A stretch of DNA of 64,000 nucleotides from Pseudoalteromonas rhizosphaerae (GCF_902498845.1 NZ_CABVLM010000008.1:62001-126000), one strand, 5' to 3'; counted from the first letter of the stretch, positions 47,879-58,345 are shown. Translations and numbers: made by a program. The notes: a model not told the origin generated them from the letters alone.

Positions 47879-50764
47879 TTATTGAAATATTTTATCTACA
47901 GCAAGTACTTCAATATTTTTCGCTGGTATTGCCAGTTTGTAATCAGCGATTACTTTATCCTCAGCAACTAATTCAGCTGGTTTCTCTGCATTATATACCA
48001 TAGGGGATGTTTGCTCTGACGCTAGGCGCTTTTGCATATCTTTTCCGTCGCCGGTGATAAACACATACTGAATATCATCCGTTTGTAAGTTCTCTTTTAT
48101 GACACGATTTACATCAGCTACTGTCAGTTTTTCAAGCTTGTTCGTTACATACTTTACGAAAGTATCGGTGTTGTAAAACTCACTATCTAGTGCATATCCT
48201 AATTGACGGTTTTGGCTTGCTACCATTTGCGGCACAAAGTTAATTAAGAAGTTACGCGTTGCGTCAAAGTCTTTTTCTGTCATGCCATTTTTGATTAACT
48301 TATCAAGTTCAAATAAAGCGGTACGCGTTGCAAAGTGAGCGTCATTGTTCGAGCGCAGCGGGCGAAGCCATACTTGAAATATTTGCTCAGAGCGGCCTAA
48401 GTTTGCGTCAGGCTTAGTCTGGAACATACCTCGTGGAAAATACTCAATATACGCGTAATCGCCGTAGTTCATACCGCGAGTTTGACGAATGCGCTCATAA
48501 AGATATGAGTTTGAACTGCGGTGCTCACCAAAGTATGAGCGAACTAACCACAGTGCCGTCCAGTCTTCACCGCTACGAATGGTATCAATTGGGAAGCCAA
48601 ACGATACCGCAGTCGATTGCGCTGATTTTTCTACAATTGTAGCGTGATGACCTTTTAGCGCTGGTGCATCAGGAATCGATAAACGACTTTGCTGACCTTT
48701 AGGCAAAGCACTTAAATCGCTAAACATGGTTGCTTTAAGTGATTCAGGTACTGCGCCAATTAAACCGACAGTTAGTTTAGCTTGAGTAAATTCTTTCGCA
48801 TAAAACGCTTTCACGTCATCAAGTGTTAATGCTTCTAAATCAGATAGATCACCGTAGTTATAGCTCTCATATGGGTGACCTTGATACAGCTTATGATAAA
48901 GCACTTCTTTACCTAGCTCTTCGTCATTTGAGGCTTTTAGGCCAGATTTTATGCCGTCGATGAGCTCTTTCTTAAGGCGTTTAAAGTCATCTTCTCTAAA
49001 GCCAGGATTTAGTAACTGCTCACTAACCAGTGCATACCATTGTGCAGCGTTATCTTTATGGACACGCCCTTGTAGCGAAATCATTTCTTTATCTATCTGA
49101 TAACCAAAGCTACCTGCCAATGGATAAAGTGCCTGTTTAATGTCGTTGTAGCTCTTCGCCTGTGAACCACCTTGAGCAAGCATGGCCGCAGTGAGTGCAG
49201 CTACGCCTTTTTGACCTTTAGGATCAGCCGCAGCACCGGTATGGAATAACCAGTTAATATCAATCAATGGCGAACTATTGGTTTTATCTAGCACTTTAAA
49301 ATGACGCTGTTGCACTGTGTGCTTGCTAGCAACAAGGCTATTTAAATCCACTTCTTGCTCAAAGTCTGCCACTTTGTCAAGCGCTGACATAGTCACGGTA
49401 GTACGGCTACTATCGACAAAGTATTTATTAGCAATATCTTGAATATCTTGTGCGCTGATGCTGTCAGCCGTTGCATATAATTGATTGACGACTTCTGGGT
49501 CGCGTTCAAAATGCATGTAACTGGCAAGAGTTGAACCTATAGCTTGTGAGGAGTCTAGGCCGTTAATAAAGCTGTATTTAAGATTGGATTTTAAATCAGC
49601 TAACTTTTGGCTATCAACCAACTCAGTGCGAGCTTTTGCGTAGGTGCTATTAATTGCATCACGAGCAACCGCTAAATCAGCCTCATTTTCAACTTTCACA
49701 AAAACATGTAATAAGCCGGGATCTTTGGTATCAGGGTTATAGCTAAACATTTGGCTAGCAATTTGTTTATCAACCACTAACTCTTGGTAAAGCTCTGAGT
49801 TGGTTGAAAAATAAAGCTGTGACAGTAAATCAAGCGCGGCTCTGTCTTTTTGCTTTGGCTGCCAGGCTGTGCCTTTATAAGATACTAATAACCAATGCCC
49901 TGGTAAGCCTTCGTTTTGTTCATGTATATATTTCGCCGCTTGCTGTTTTGGTTCGGTTGGTATATCAGCAACGAAATCGCCTTTTTGCCATTGGCCCCAG
50001 TGTTTTTTAACCATAGCCATAGTTTCAGCTGGATCAACATCGCCTACAATCACTAATGACACATATTCAGGTTTATAAAACTTAGCAAAAAACTCTTTAC
50101 CGTATGCCATTTGATCCGGCATGGCTTCAATATCTGCAAAAAAGCCCATGGTGGTATGTTTATAAGTATGTTTTTCGAATGCTTCATTACGTACTGCAGA
50201 AAGTAACTTACGAACCGGGCTGGCATTATTTTTAAGGTATTCACCTTTAACTGTTAATGCTTCGGTACGAAATTGCTCTTCTGAATAAGTCAGGTTTTGA
50301 AAAATATCCGCTTCAATTTCAAGTACTTTATCAAGATGTTGCTTTGAAAAGTTTAAGTGGTAGTTAGTGTAATCATTGGTTGTATAAGCGCGATTATCAA
50401 CCCCAGAATTTTTTAGAATATCAGAATACACATCTTGCGGATATTTTTCAGAGCCTTTAAACATCATATGTTCAAAAAAGTGTGCAAAACCGGTTTTACC
50501 TGCTTCGACTTCATTACGAGAACCGACAGACACTGGAATTTGTAGTGATACCACATCAGGGTAATCAGTTTTCACCACCATAACGCGTAAGCCGTTATCA
50601 AGCTCTTCTAATAAATAATCTTGTGAGAACACCCGATCATTACTACTGGCAACCGTTGACTGCTCAATCTCAACCTCTTTGACCATGTTTGAGCCGCTGT
50701 TACTTGCACAGCCGCCCAGTGCAAGCGTTATCGCAAGGCTGGTTGCTAATAATTTAAATTTCAT
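47879..50764 (-). CDS. M16 family zinc metallopeptidase, lipoprotein
   Basis: 961 residues made of two M16 halves. The signal peptide ends in a lipobox (LALGGC, Cys19), so it is a lipoprotein facing the periplasm. The inverted zinc motif HxxEH is at His95, Glu98 and His99 (FAHFFEHMMF), with the distal Glu expected in TVKGEYLKN. The second half (about 500-940) is the inactive partner domain that shapes the chamber, with the R/Y pair in RQTRGMNYGDYAY. Such pitrilysin-like enzymes degrade peptides. Single-gene transcript. Confidence 0.93.
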   Translation of the reverse strand: MKFKLLATSLAITLALGGCASNSGSNMVKEVEIEQSTVASSNDRVFSQDYLLEELDNGLRVMVVKTDYPDVVSLQIPVSVGSRNEVEAGKTGFAHFFEHMMFKGSEKYPQDVYSDILKNSGVDNRAYTTNDYTNYHLNFSKQHLDKVLEIEADIFQNLTYSEEQFRTEALTVKGEYLKNNASPVRKLLSAVRNEAFEKHTYKHTTMGFFADIEAMPDQMAYGKEFFAKFYKPEYVSLVIVGDVDPAETMAMVKKHWGQWQKGDFVADIPTEPKQQAAKYIHEQNEGLPGHWLLVSYKGTAWQPKQKDRAALDLLSQLYFSTNSELYQELVVDKQIASQMFSYNPDTKDPGLLHVFVKVENEADLAVARDAINSTYAKARTELVDSQKLADLKSNLKYSFINGLDSSQAIGSTLASYMHFERDPEVVNQLYATADSISAQDIQDIANKYFVDSSRTTVTMSALDKVADFEQEVDLNSLVASKHTVQQRHFKVLDKTNSSPLIDINWLFHTGAAADPKGQKGVAALTAAMLAQGGSQAKSYNDIKQALYPLAGSFGYQIDKEMISLQGRVHKDNAAQWYALVSEQLLNPGFREDDFKRLKKELIDGIKSGLKASNDEELGKEVLYHKLYQGHPYESYNYGDLSDLEALTLDDVKAFYAKEFTQAKLTVGLIGAVPESLKATMFSDLSALPKGQQSRLSIPDAPALKGHHATIVEKSAQSTAVSFGFPIDTIRSGEDWTALWLVRSYFGEHRSSNSYLYERIRQTRGMNYGDYAYIEYFPRGMFQTKPDANLGRSEQIFQVWLRPLRSNNDAHFATRTALFELDKLIKNGMTEKDFDATRNFLINFVPQMVASQNRQLGYALDSEFYNTDTFVKYVTNKLEKLTVADVNRVIKENLQTDDIQYVFITGDGKDMQKRLASEQTSPMVYNAEKPAELVAEDKVIADYKLAIPAKNIEVLAVDKIFQ

Positions 50765-50950
50765 TGCTATCCCTTGTTAGTTGAATAAATTTCTTGTTTT
50801 TAGTCATCCGATTATGCAACAAAGCAAGTCAATATAAGACCCCTGAGGCAATTAATTATGTAAACAGTTGTGTAACACAGAACTCTTCATTCAGAGCAAC
50901 ATGAATAAAACTCACCTTCGTTGAAAAAGTTTCACTAAAAAAATCTATCT

Positions 50951-50958
50951 AGACGTCT
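50951..50958 (+). promoter_or_regulatory. MetJ box
   Basis: AGACGTCT is a perfect met box. Its left neighbour ATCTATCT could act as a weaker adjacent half. A TATATT/TATTAT -10-like sequence lies just downstream (50969-50976), giving a start site about 30 bases before the MetF-like gene. Confidence 0.65.
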
Positions 50959-51011
50959 AAATGGCTGCTATATTATTTGCCATAGACACTAACTTAGCTG
51001 GAATGAGGATT

Positions 51012-51968
51012 ATGGCTTTATCACTACAAGAGAAAATTGAAGACACCAATCAGGGTGTGTACTTAATTGGTACCACCCCACCACGTATTGGTACTGATAA
51101 AGCGCAGCTTGAAATTATCGCCCAAAAGCTCTTAGCTCGTTTGCATGAAATTGAATACGATGGCGTGATTATTTATGACATCCAAGATGAAAGTAGTCGC
51201 ACTGAGATGCCTCGCCCTTTTCCGTTCAAGCAAACAGTAGATCCTCGAGAATACAGTAACTTACTACGTAATTTATCGCATCAAGAAGTGATCACTTATA
51301 AAAGTGTTGCACAGCGCGGTGTGGCCGAATTTAAACAGTGGTTAAGCGAAACTAAAAACCAGTTTAATTTAAAAAACCTAGTATTAGTCGGTAGTCCATC
51401 ATCTGACGGGGATATTAAATTAAGCCTGCCTGATGCTTATAAAGTCTTAAGCGAACAGCCTCAAGACTTCTTTTTAGGAGGCGTTACCATTGCCGAGCGC
51501 CACGCAAGTAAACGTAATGAACATGAACGCTTACTTGAAAAAACCACGCAAGGCTGTAAATTTTTTATCTCACAAGCTGTGTATAACGCGCAAGCAACCG
51601 TGGATTTGATCACCAGTTATGCGCGCAGCTGTAAAGCTCAAGGTATCGAACCTAAACGTATTATTCTAACCTTTACGCCCTGCGGCAGTGAAAAAACCTT
51701 AGAGTTTATGCAATGGTTAGGAATTTCCGTACCTGATGCAACTAAATGGCGGATGCTTGATTCGCAAAACCCACTGAGTGAATCTGTACGTATTTGCCGT
51801 GAAAACTTAGATTTAATACTAAGAAGTTGCGCGCATTTAGACGTGCCACTGGGGTTAAATATTGAAAGTTTAACCAACCGTAAAGAAGAAATTGATGCAT
51901 CAATTAATCTTTACCGCTTATTAAAAGCGACAATGGAATTAAATCTTGCTGAAAAACAGATTGCTTAA
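51012..51968 (+). CDS. Methylenetetrahydrofolate reductase-like protein
   Basis: 318 residues from the ATG at 51012; longer frames would include the promoter region. A single TIM barrel with MetF-like beginnings (GVYLIGTTPPRIGTDKAQ, YDGVIIYDIQDESSRTEMPR, RPFPFKQTVDP) and a conserved ISQAVYNAQATVDLI, resembling the FITQxxF block of MTHFR. The usual EFFPP with the catalytic Glu is replaced by GTTPP, so it is not a canonical MetF. The met box upstream supports a role in methionine or C1 metabolism. It may act on another folate or be a divergent reductase. Confidence 0.75.
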   Translation: MALSLQEKIEDTNQGVYLIGTTPPRIGTDKAQLEIIAQKLLARLHEIEYDGVIIYDIQDESSRTEMPRPFPFKQTVDPREYSNLLRNLSHQEVITYKSVAQRGVAEFKQWLSETKNQFNLKNLVLVGSPSSDGDIKLSLPDAYKVLSEQPQDFFLGGVTIAERHASKRNEHERLLEKTTQGCKFFISQAVYNAQATVDLITSYARSCKAQGIEPKRIILTFTPCGSEKTLEFMQWLGISVPDATKWRMLDSQNPLSESVRICRENLDLILRSCAHLDVPLGLNIESLTNRKEEIDASINLYRLLKATMELNLAEKQIA

Positions 51969-52091
51969 TAGAGTTAAACTTGAGCCTGCCCATTATTTTT
52001 AAGTGAACTAGTGTTCATGATTGTTGTTTTTTTAGGTAATTTTAAGTATTCTTGTATGCTAATTAGGTAATACTATTAAAAGGAATTTTAA

Positions 52092-52706
52092 ATGCCATTA
52101 AATCCACAGGTGAAATAAGAAGTAATTAAAAACATTATAAAATATGAGAAAAAAATTAATCACTTTTATCTAGACTCTCAGGGCTATGTAACCACAGGCG
52201 TAGGTCATATGATAAAAAACAAACAAGCTGCAACCCTGCTCCCAATGAATAAAGTAGTTAACAATCAACCGGGTCCTCCTGCAACTCCTCTAGAAAAGCA
52301 AAAAGAATTTGAAACAATAGCTAAACAAAAAAGAAATTATAAAGCTGAATGGTATAAGCAATTTACTACACTCATAATTAAAGATGTAGAAATTACACGC
52401 CAACTAGACAAACATATGGATTCTTTTTACAGAGAGCTTTCTACTCTATATAAAAAGTCTAATGGTTATTATGATGATTTTGATAAATTAGACAAAAATA
52501 TACAAGTCGCATTATTTGATATGATTTTTAACTTAGGTGCAGTAAAAATTGTCACGAAGTTTACTGAGTTTGATAAAGCAATCAAAACTGGAGATTGGAT
52601 TAAAGCAGCTAAAGAAAGCTATCGTCCTCAACTCAGCGCAGAAAGAAATAACTACGTAAGAGCAAAGCTATCTGCGGCTAACAGCATAAAGGTAACGACA
52701 CCGTGA
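52092..52706 (+). pseudogene. Lysozyme-like (GH24-type) gene with an in-frame stop at codon 9
   Basis: AAGGAA precedes an ATG at 52092, but the ninth codon is TAA; the frame then runs open to 52706. The segment after the stop contains YEKKINHFYLDSQGYVTTGV, in which Glu-8 residues-Asp-5 residues-Thr reproduces the T4 lysozyme catalytic spacing. DMIFNLG and a C-terminal RNNYVRAKL also fit the fold. The first ATG after the stop (52209) lies beyond all three catalytic residues, so a product from there could not be an active muramidase. No signal peptide. A protein of this kind without its own export signal could be an endolysin or a secretion-system effector. The next gene overlaps by 4 bases. 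AT-rich against its neighbours. Confidence 0.7.
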
Positions 52707-53371
52707 AAAACTTATCATTAGTATTATCGATATTTATCTGTGTTAGCTACTCAAAATTATCTGCTAATGAAATAAAACCTAAATTATTTACTAATTATTT
52801 TACAGGTTTAGAATCTGAAATTGTGATGGATTACCAGAGCATTAAATTAAATTATGATTTAACTTTACGTTCAGAGAAGAATGTACACTTTTCTACCTGT
52901 AAACAAGTAGAAGAAACCGCTTCTGATGATATAGCAGTGAGCGAATTTCATTTGTTACAGATGTTGAAAGCGAACTGTGCCGCATTAAAACAGTACTCCC
53001 AAGCTAAAAGTTCAAACGTCAGTTATTTACAGGAAATTCTTGATAAAAAGGATATTAGCAATCTTCCTGCTACAGCTTCCCCTTATGTTAATAAACATGA
53101 TAAAAGCCAAAGGCGAGGTAAAACACTAAGTGAATACCATAAAAAGTTTAATACATCATTGGACATTAGTGGAGCAATAAAGGTTGAGACAGAAACAGAT
53201 CAGATGTTTTACTACGTTGTTGCCACAGGCGATTTCAATGCTGATAAAGTTCAAGACGCATTAGTTCGTATTGACTGGCAGGTAATTGATGCATTTGGTA
53301 AAGGGTTTAAGCTTATTATGGTTACGAAAAAATCCGCAGATAAACCATATGAAATAACTACACTAAATTGA
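52703..53371 (+). CDS. Unknown exported protein, possible immunity partner of the lysozyme
   Basis: 222 residues from a GTG that overlaps the lysozyme stop by 4 bases, implying coupled translation. A signal peptide (MKNLSLVLSIFICVSYSKLSA-NE) sends it to the periplasm. Two Cys (FSTCKQV, KANCAAL) could form a disulfide. Near the C-terminus VVATGDFNADKVQDALVRID has the D-x-N-x-D-x-x-x-D pattern of calcium-binding VCBS-like loops, also seen in lysozyme-inhibiting immunity proteins such as Xanthomonas XAC2610 (from memory). Role as an inhibitor is inferred from coupling and location only. Confidence 0.6.
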   Translation: MKNLSLVLSIFICVSYSKLSANEIKPKLFTNYFTGLESEIVMDYQSIKLNYDLTLRSEKNVHFSTCKQVEETASDDIAVSEFHLLQMLKANCAALKQYSQAKSSNVSYLQEILDKKDISNLPATASPYVNKHDKSQRRGKTLSEYHKKFNTSLDISGAIKVETETDQMFYYVVATGDFNADKVQDALVRIDWQVIDAFGKGFKLIMVTKKSADKPYEITTLN

Positions 53372-53500
53372 AGTAAGAACCTTTAGCTGCGATTTTAATT
53401 TAAAAATTTATCTTTTTAGAGGGCACTCTAGCTTAGTAAAGTTATATCGCGCTTTATTATTAATACTATTGACTACTGAATTTAGCATATAAAACAATAA

Positions 53501-53530
53501 AGCTACGGCGCTCGTTTTAGCGCCGTGCTA
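53501..53530 (-). terminator. Probable terminator of the helicase gene
   Basis: ACGGCGCT, a 6-base loop and AGCGCCGT; the reverse strand continues into a T-rich stretch. Confidence 0.55.
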
Positions 53531-53569
53531 GAGCTTTACTGACAGCTGATAACTAAAAACTGAAAGCTT

Positions 53570-54817
53570 TTATTTACGGCGTCTACTAGGTGCTCTTTGC
53601 CCTGTAATACGTTTTTTATCTCGGTCTTTTCGCGACTTATTAGAGTTTTTGCGATTATCTTTGGGCTTTTTATTTGGATCCGGTTCATAGCCCGCTAACC
53701 ACTGCGGCGTTAGACGAGTATCAAGCAACACTTCAATTTCTTCAAGTAACCACTGCTCGTCAAGGCTGACTAATGACATCGCTAAGCCTTGCTCGCCAGC
53801 GCGCCCAGTGCGGCCAATACGGTGGACATAATCTTCAGCTATATAGGGTAATTCAAAATTAATCACATACTTTAACGACGCTATGTCTAGACCCCGAGCT
53901 GCAACATCGGTTGCCACGAGTACACGAGTGGTACCTTCTTTAAAATCTTGCAGTGCTCTATCACGTGCACCTTGAGATTTATCACCATGAATTGACTGTG
54001 TTTTTAAGCCATCTTTACACATTTCTTTGGCGAGTTGATCGGCCATTTGCTTTGTGCGAGTAAAGATCAGTACTTGGCGCCAGTTTTTCATGCCAATCAT
54101 GTGCGAGACAAGCTCACGTTTACGGTCTTCATCAACCGCGTAAATGATTTGCTCAACTTCTACAGCCGCAGAATTACGTTTATTGACTTCAACAAGTTTT
54201 GGATCTTTTAATAACTTTTTACTCAGTTCAAATACACTATCGTCAAAGGTCGCTGAAAATAGTAAGGTCTGACGATCACTGGGAACATGGCGCAATATAC
54301 GTTTAATTTCGTCAATAAAGCCCATATCAAGCATACGGTCTGCTTCATCAAACACCAGTGAATCAACACTAGATAGTTTAATGCTGCCTTTGATTATGTG
54401 ATCCAGCAATCGCCCTGGCGTTGCCACTACAACTTGTGCATCTTTCATGGCTTTAATTTGCGGGCCAATACTGGCACCACCATAAGCAAGCGCGCCTTTA
54501 ATATCAGTACCTTGCGCGTATTTTTCAAAGCTAGCAAAGACTTGCTGAGCAAGCTCTCGAGTTGGTGTCAAAATAAGTACTCGAGCAGTACCTGGCTCAT
54601 CTTTACTTGGTGTATTAAGTAATTTATGTAACAGAGGTAATACAAAAGCAGCTGTTTTACCTGTTCCTGTTTGTGCACTCCCCATAACATCATGACCAGC
54701 TAAAATCAGCGGAATAGTTTTTAGCTGTATCGCCGTAGGGGTATGATATTGATTTTGTTCAAGTGCATTAAGCAGTATAGGATCGAGTTTTAACTCAGAG
54801 AAAGTAGTCGCAGACAT
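53570..54817 (-). CDS. srmB: DEAD-box RNA helicase, SrmB-type
   Basis: 415 residues from the ATG at 54817 (MSATTFSELKLD); an earlier TTG adds seven unlikely residues. All helicase motifs are seen: Q motif with PTAIQ, AQTGTGKT, PTRELA, TPGR, DEAD, SAT in LFSATF, ARGLD and HRIGRTGRAG. A short basic tail (KSRKDRDKKRITGQ, then RRRK) is the RNA-binding end. The N-terminal FSELKLDPILLNALEQ resembles SrmB, a 50S assembly helicase, more than RhlE or DeaD; the subgroup call is moderate. Confidence 0.85.
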   Translation of the reverse strand: MSATTFSELKLDPILLNALEQNQYHTPTAIQLKTIPLILAGHDVMGSAQTGTGKTAAFVLPLLHKLLNTPSKDEPGTARVLILTPTRELAQQVFASFEKYAQGTDIKGALAYGGASIGPQIKAMKDAQVVVATPGRLLDHIIKGSIKLSSVDSLVFDEADRMLDMGFIDEIKRILRHVPSDRQTLLFSATFDDSVFELSKKLLKDPKLVEVNKRNSAAVEVEQIIYAVDEDRKRELVSHMIGMKNWRQVLIFTRTKQMADQLAKEMCKDGLKTQSIHGDKSQGARDRALQDFKEGTTRVLVATDVAARGLDIASLKYVINFELPYIAEDYVHRIGRTGRAGEQGLAMSLVSLDEQWLLEEIEVLLDTRLTPQWLAGYEPDPNKKPKDNRKNSNKSRKDRDKKRITGQRAPSRRRK

Positions 54818-54872
54818 AAGTTTAGCTTTGTGTAACAAATAATGGCGTTATTGTACGCCCAAAGCGAATAAC

Positions 54873-54899
54873 AAAAAAGGCGCTTTGCGGCGCCTTTTT
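54873..54899. terminator. Bidirectional terminator
   Basis: AAAAAAGGCGC, 6-base loop, GCGCCTTTTT. On the reverse strand it follows the DUF3581 gene by 15 bases. Confidence 0.85.
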
Positions 54900-54914
54900 A
54901 AGCTTGCTAAATGT

Positions 54915-55616
54915 TCAAGCTGGTTTGAGGGTTTCTTTACGCTGGTTATAGAAGGTAATTAAATCATCCACCGTATCTTGGCAATATTGTTGAATACCTG
55001 ATACCAACATGTGCTTTTCACCACAGCCGACTTTTACACCATTTTCTAACAAGTTAAAGCGCAAAGTGATTTTCCCACGCTTGCCTGTATATTCAAAACT
55101 CGGCTCTGCGTATTCTAACGTCGGTGCATGGATCTCTAATGTATCGAGATTAATCAACATTGACTCATAGATAATCATAGGGCGAGCTGGGTTGATCATG
55201 ACATCTTGTTTGCCCATAAGTGGAATAATAACATGCGGAAAAGTTGTACCTGAAAACTCAACATAATTTTTTATTAGACTATCGGTGAGTGTTTGGCACT
55301 GGCTAGTTTTACCTTCGCGCTTAACCTTCAGCATGACTTTATCGCCACTGGTAATATCAAACTCATCTGCGCCCTCAGGGAAGTTGAGTTTGGTATTCTC
55401 ATCAACCATGCCGGCAAAGGTAAATTCCATTTTTTCACTGATGCCATAACGACTTAATACCAATGAAAATAATAAATCTCCAGGCACACAAAAACGTTTT
55501 GCATCTTTATCATGAAGTGGATTGTAATCATCAGCAACGCACTTTGCGAAACGACACCCTTGTTCACGAGAAATAGAGACATAATCAGCATGTTGCTGAT
55601 AAAAAGGACTTAACAT
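54915..55616 (-). CDS. DUF3581 family protein
   Basis: 233 residues, recognised as the DUF3581 family of marine gammaproteobacteria. The N-terminal half contains KCVADDYNPLHDKDAKRFCV and PGDLLFSLVLSRYG, a hot-dog-like pattern as in MaoC-type hydratases. No signal peptide or membrane helix. The biochemical role is unknown. It is transcribed alone with its own terminator. Confidence 0.8.
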   Translation of the reverse strand: MLSPFYQQHADYVSISREQGCRFAKCVADDYNPLHDKDAKRFCVPGDLLFSLVLSRYGISEKMEFTFAGMVDENTKLNFPEGADEFDITSGDKVMLKVKREGKTSQCQTLTDSLIKNYVEFSGTTFPHVIIPLMGKQDVMINPARPMIIYESMLINLDTLEIHAPTLEYAEPSFEYTGKRGKITLRFNLLENGVKVGCGEKHMLVSGIQQYCQDTVDDLITFYNQRKETLKPA

Positions 55617-55708
55617 AGTTGTTCACTGCTTAAACTGCTTATAACCTGCCTATTCTACCAGATAAAATTACAATAGAGGTCGAATCTGTTAAACTTTTGT
55701 TTCAGATA

Positions 55709-55738
55709 CAAAAAAGCCGCGATATCGCGGCTTTTTTA
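55709..55738. terminator. Bidirectional terminator
   Basis: AAAAAAGCCGCG, ATAT loop, CGCGGCTTTTTT; on the reverse strand it follows the DUF3718 gene. Confidence 0.9.
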
Positions 55739-55753
55739 ATGATTTATTATAAC

Positions 55754-56131
55754 TTATAAACCAGCACGTTCTTTAATTGCTGGTATTAATGCAGAACCGC
55801 CATGACCATTTGCTTCGGCCCATGCTATATCTGCTCCATCTTCTAAAGAGCTTTTAGATAAGTTTTTCACAATATATTCACCGGTATCTACGGCATTACT
55901 GGCAACTGCATGACGTAGCAAGTTAAGACCATTACATTGTACTGCATCATAAATATTACGAATTTTTACACGTGAGCTTTTTAACTTATCACGTAAACGG
56001 TTTTTATCGTCCGCAGCTATGTATTCACAGATTGAAACAGCTAACTGATCATCCGCTTTTACTGGCGCGCTAAAAGCAACAGAACCAGAAATAACAGCTG
56101 CAGCAATAACGAGTGTTGATAATTTTATCAT
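55754..56131 (-). CDS. DUF3718 family exported protein
   Basis: 125 residues with a signal peptide (cleaved near PVKA-DD). The mature part has one conserved-looking pair of cysteines (SICEYIA, VQCNGLN) and helical repeats (RDKLKSSRVKIRNIYDAV, LLRHAVASNAVDTGEYIV). This is the DUF3718 pattern common in Shewanella and Pseudoalteromonas. Function unknown; periplasmic. Single gene. Confidence 0.8.
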   Translation of the reverse strand: MIKLSTLVIAAAVISGSVAFSAPVKADDQLAVSICEYIAADDKNRLRDKLKSSRVKIRNIYDAVQCNGLNLLRHAVASNAVDTGEYIVKNLSKSSLEDGADIAWAEANGHGGSALIPAIKERAGL

Positions 56132-56210
56132 TGTAGACCCTTGTGTAATACTTTATAACTACCTTAGTTGTTTAATATTGTATCAACCTATAAGCCTAAC
56201 CGCAATAATG

Positions 56211-56702
56211 TTACTTAACTTTATCTAATGTGACAAATTTATAACCATAAATATTGTTATCATCCGGTTGATTATACAGCTCTTCTACAACTTGCCAGTT
56301 TGCTGATTGTTCGTAATCAGGAAACTGTGTATCTCCTGCAACATCAAGATCAATAAACGTTAAATAAAGTGTATCGGCACTTTTTAAAAATTGTTGATAG
56401 ACATTTCCGCCACCAATCACCATTACTTCATCAGACTCACACACCAATGAAATAGCGGCCTCTGGGGATGCTACAACATCAATTCCAGCTGCAGTGTAGT
56501 CAGTGTTTCGGCTAATAACAATGTTGCGTCGACCAGGTAAAGGGCGACCAATTGACTCAAATGTTTTGCGCCCCATAATTACTGGTTTATTCATAGTAAC
56601 CGCTTTAAAATGCTGTAAATCAGCAGGTAAATGCCATGGCATATTATTATCTTGGCCAATCACTCTATTTTTAGCCATAGCTGCAATCATTGAAATCTTC
56701 AC
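56211..56702 (-). CDS. folA: Dihydrofolate reductase
   Basis: 163 residues if started at the GTG at 56702, giving VKISMIAAMAKNRVIGQDN, the normal beginning; an AGG seven bases upstream supports it, while a longer frame adds ten residues with no homology. Key residues are visible: NNMPWHLPADLQHFK with the catalytic Asp/Glu position region, GRKTFESIGRPLPGR, and VIGGGNVYQQFL for NADPH. The enzyme makes tetrahydrofolate and is the target of trimethoprim. It lies downstream of the obgE terminator on the same strand. Confidence 0.96.
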   Translation of the reverse strand: MKISMIAAMAKNRVIGQDNNMPWHLPADLQHFKAVTMNKPVIMGRKTFESIGRPLPGRRNIVISRNTDYTAAGIDVVASPEAAISLVCESDEVMVIGGGNVYQQFLKSADTLYLTFIDLDVAGDTQFPDYEQSANWQVVEELYNQPDDNNIYGYKFVTLDKVK

Positions 56703-56733
56703 ATTAAAACCTAATACTTTTTTATTAAACAAG

Positions 56734-56758
56734 AAAAAAGGAGCACCAGCTCCTTTTA
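56734..56758 (-). terminator. Terminator of obgE
   Basis: AAAAGGAGC, 4-base loop, GCTCCTTTT, with a T-rich run on the reverse strand; 18 bases past the obgE stop. Confidence 0.8.
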
Positions 56759-56775
56759 AAATAATTTACTTTAGT

Positions 56776-57936
<1,161 letters not shown>

Positions 57937-57969
57937 TCACTTTAGGGATTGGCTTGTTAATTTCACTAT

Positions 57970-58014
57970 TATATACCTAAGCCAAGCTGATTGCAGGCTT
58001 GGCTTAGGTATATA
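57970..58014. repeat. Perfect 18-bp palindrome with 9-base loop
   Basis: TATATACCTAAGCCAAGC (57970-57987) and its exact reverse complement (57997-58014) lie between rpmA and obgE. The arm resembles the terminal repeat of the element at 421-687 (ATATACCCAAGCCACC). Confidence 0.85.
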
Positions 58015-58028
58015 TTTATTTTCAAAAC

Positions 58029-58056
58029 AAAAAACCCCGCAAAGGCGGGGTTTTTT
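58029..58056 (-). terminator. Intrinsic terminator of rplU-rpmA
   Basis: AAAAAACCCCGC, AAAG loop, GCGGGGTTTTTT, 16 bases past the rpmA stop. Confidence 0.9.
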
Positions 58057-58071
58057 AAGAACCGATTCTGA

Positions 58072-58329
58072 TTACTCAGATACGATGCTTACGTATTTAC
58101 GGTTTAAAGGACCTTTTTGTTCAAACTGAACTTTACCATCTGCTTTTGCGAAGATAGTGTGGTCTTTACCGATACCTACGTTTGTGCCAGCATGGAATTT
58201 AGTTCCACGTTGACGAACAATGATGCTACCCGCTAGAACTGATTCGCCACCAAAACGCTTAACACCAAGGCGTTTGCTTTCTGAATCGCGACCGTTACGA
58301 GTACTACCAGCTGCTTTTTTATGTGCCAT
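58072..58329 (-). CDS. rpmA: 50S ribosomal protein L27
   Basis: 85 residues starting [16 protein letters not shown], with no N-terminal extension. The conserved RRG-like core [19 protein letters not shown] is intact. The N-terminus reaches the peptidyl transferase centre in known ribosomes. It lies 16 bases after rplU. Confidence 0.98.
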   Translation of the reverse strand: MAHKKAAGSTRNGRDSESKRLGVKRFGGESVLAGSIIVRQRGTKFHAGTNVGIGKDHTIFAKADGKVQFEQKGPLNRKYVSIVSE

Positions 58330-58345
58330 TTCTAAGTACCTCTAA

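Noticed and set aside
52092..53371. Prophage lysis module
   Set aside because: No holin, spanin, tail or integrase genes nearby; flanks are chromosomal genes. Phage origin of the lysozyme fold itself stays possible.
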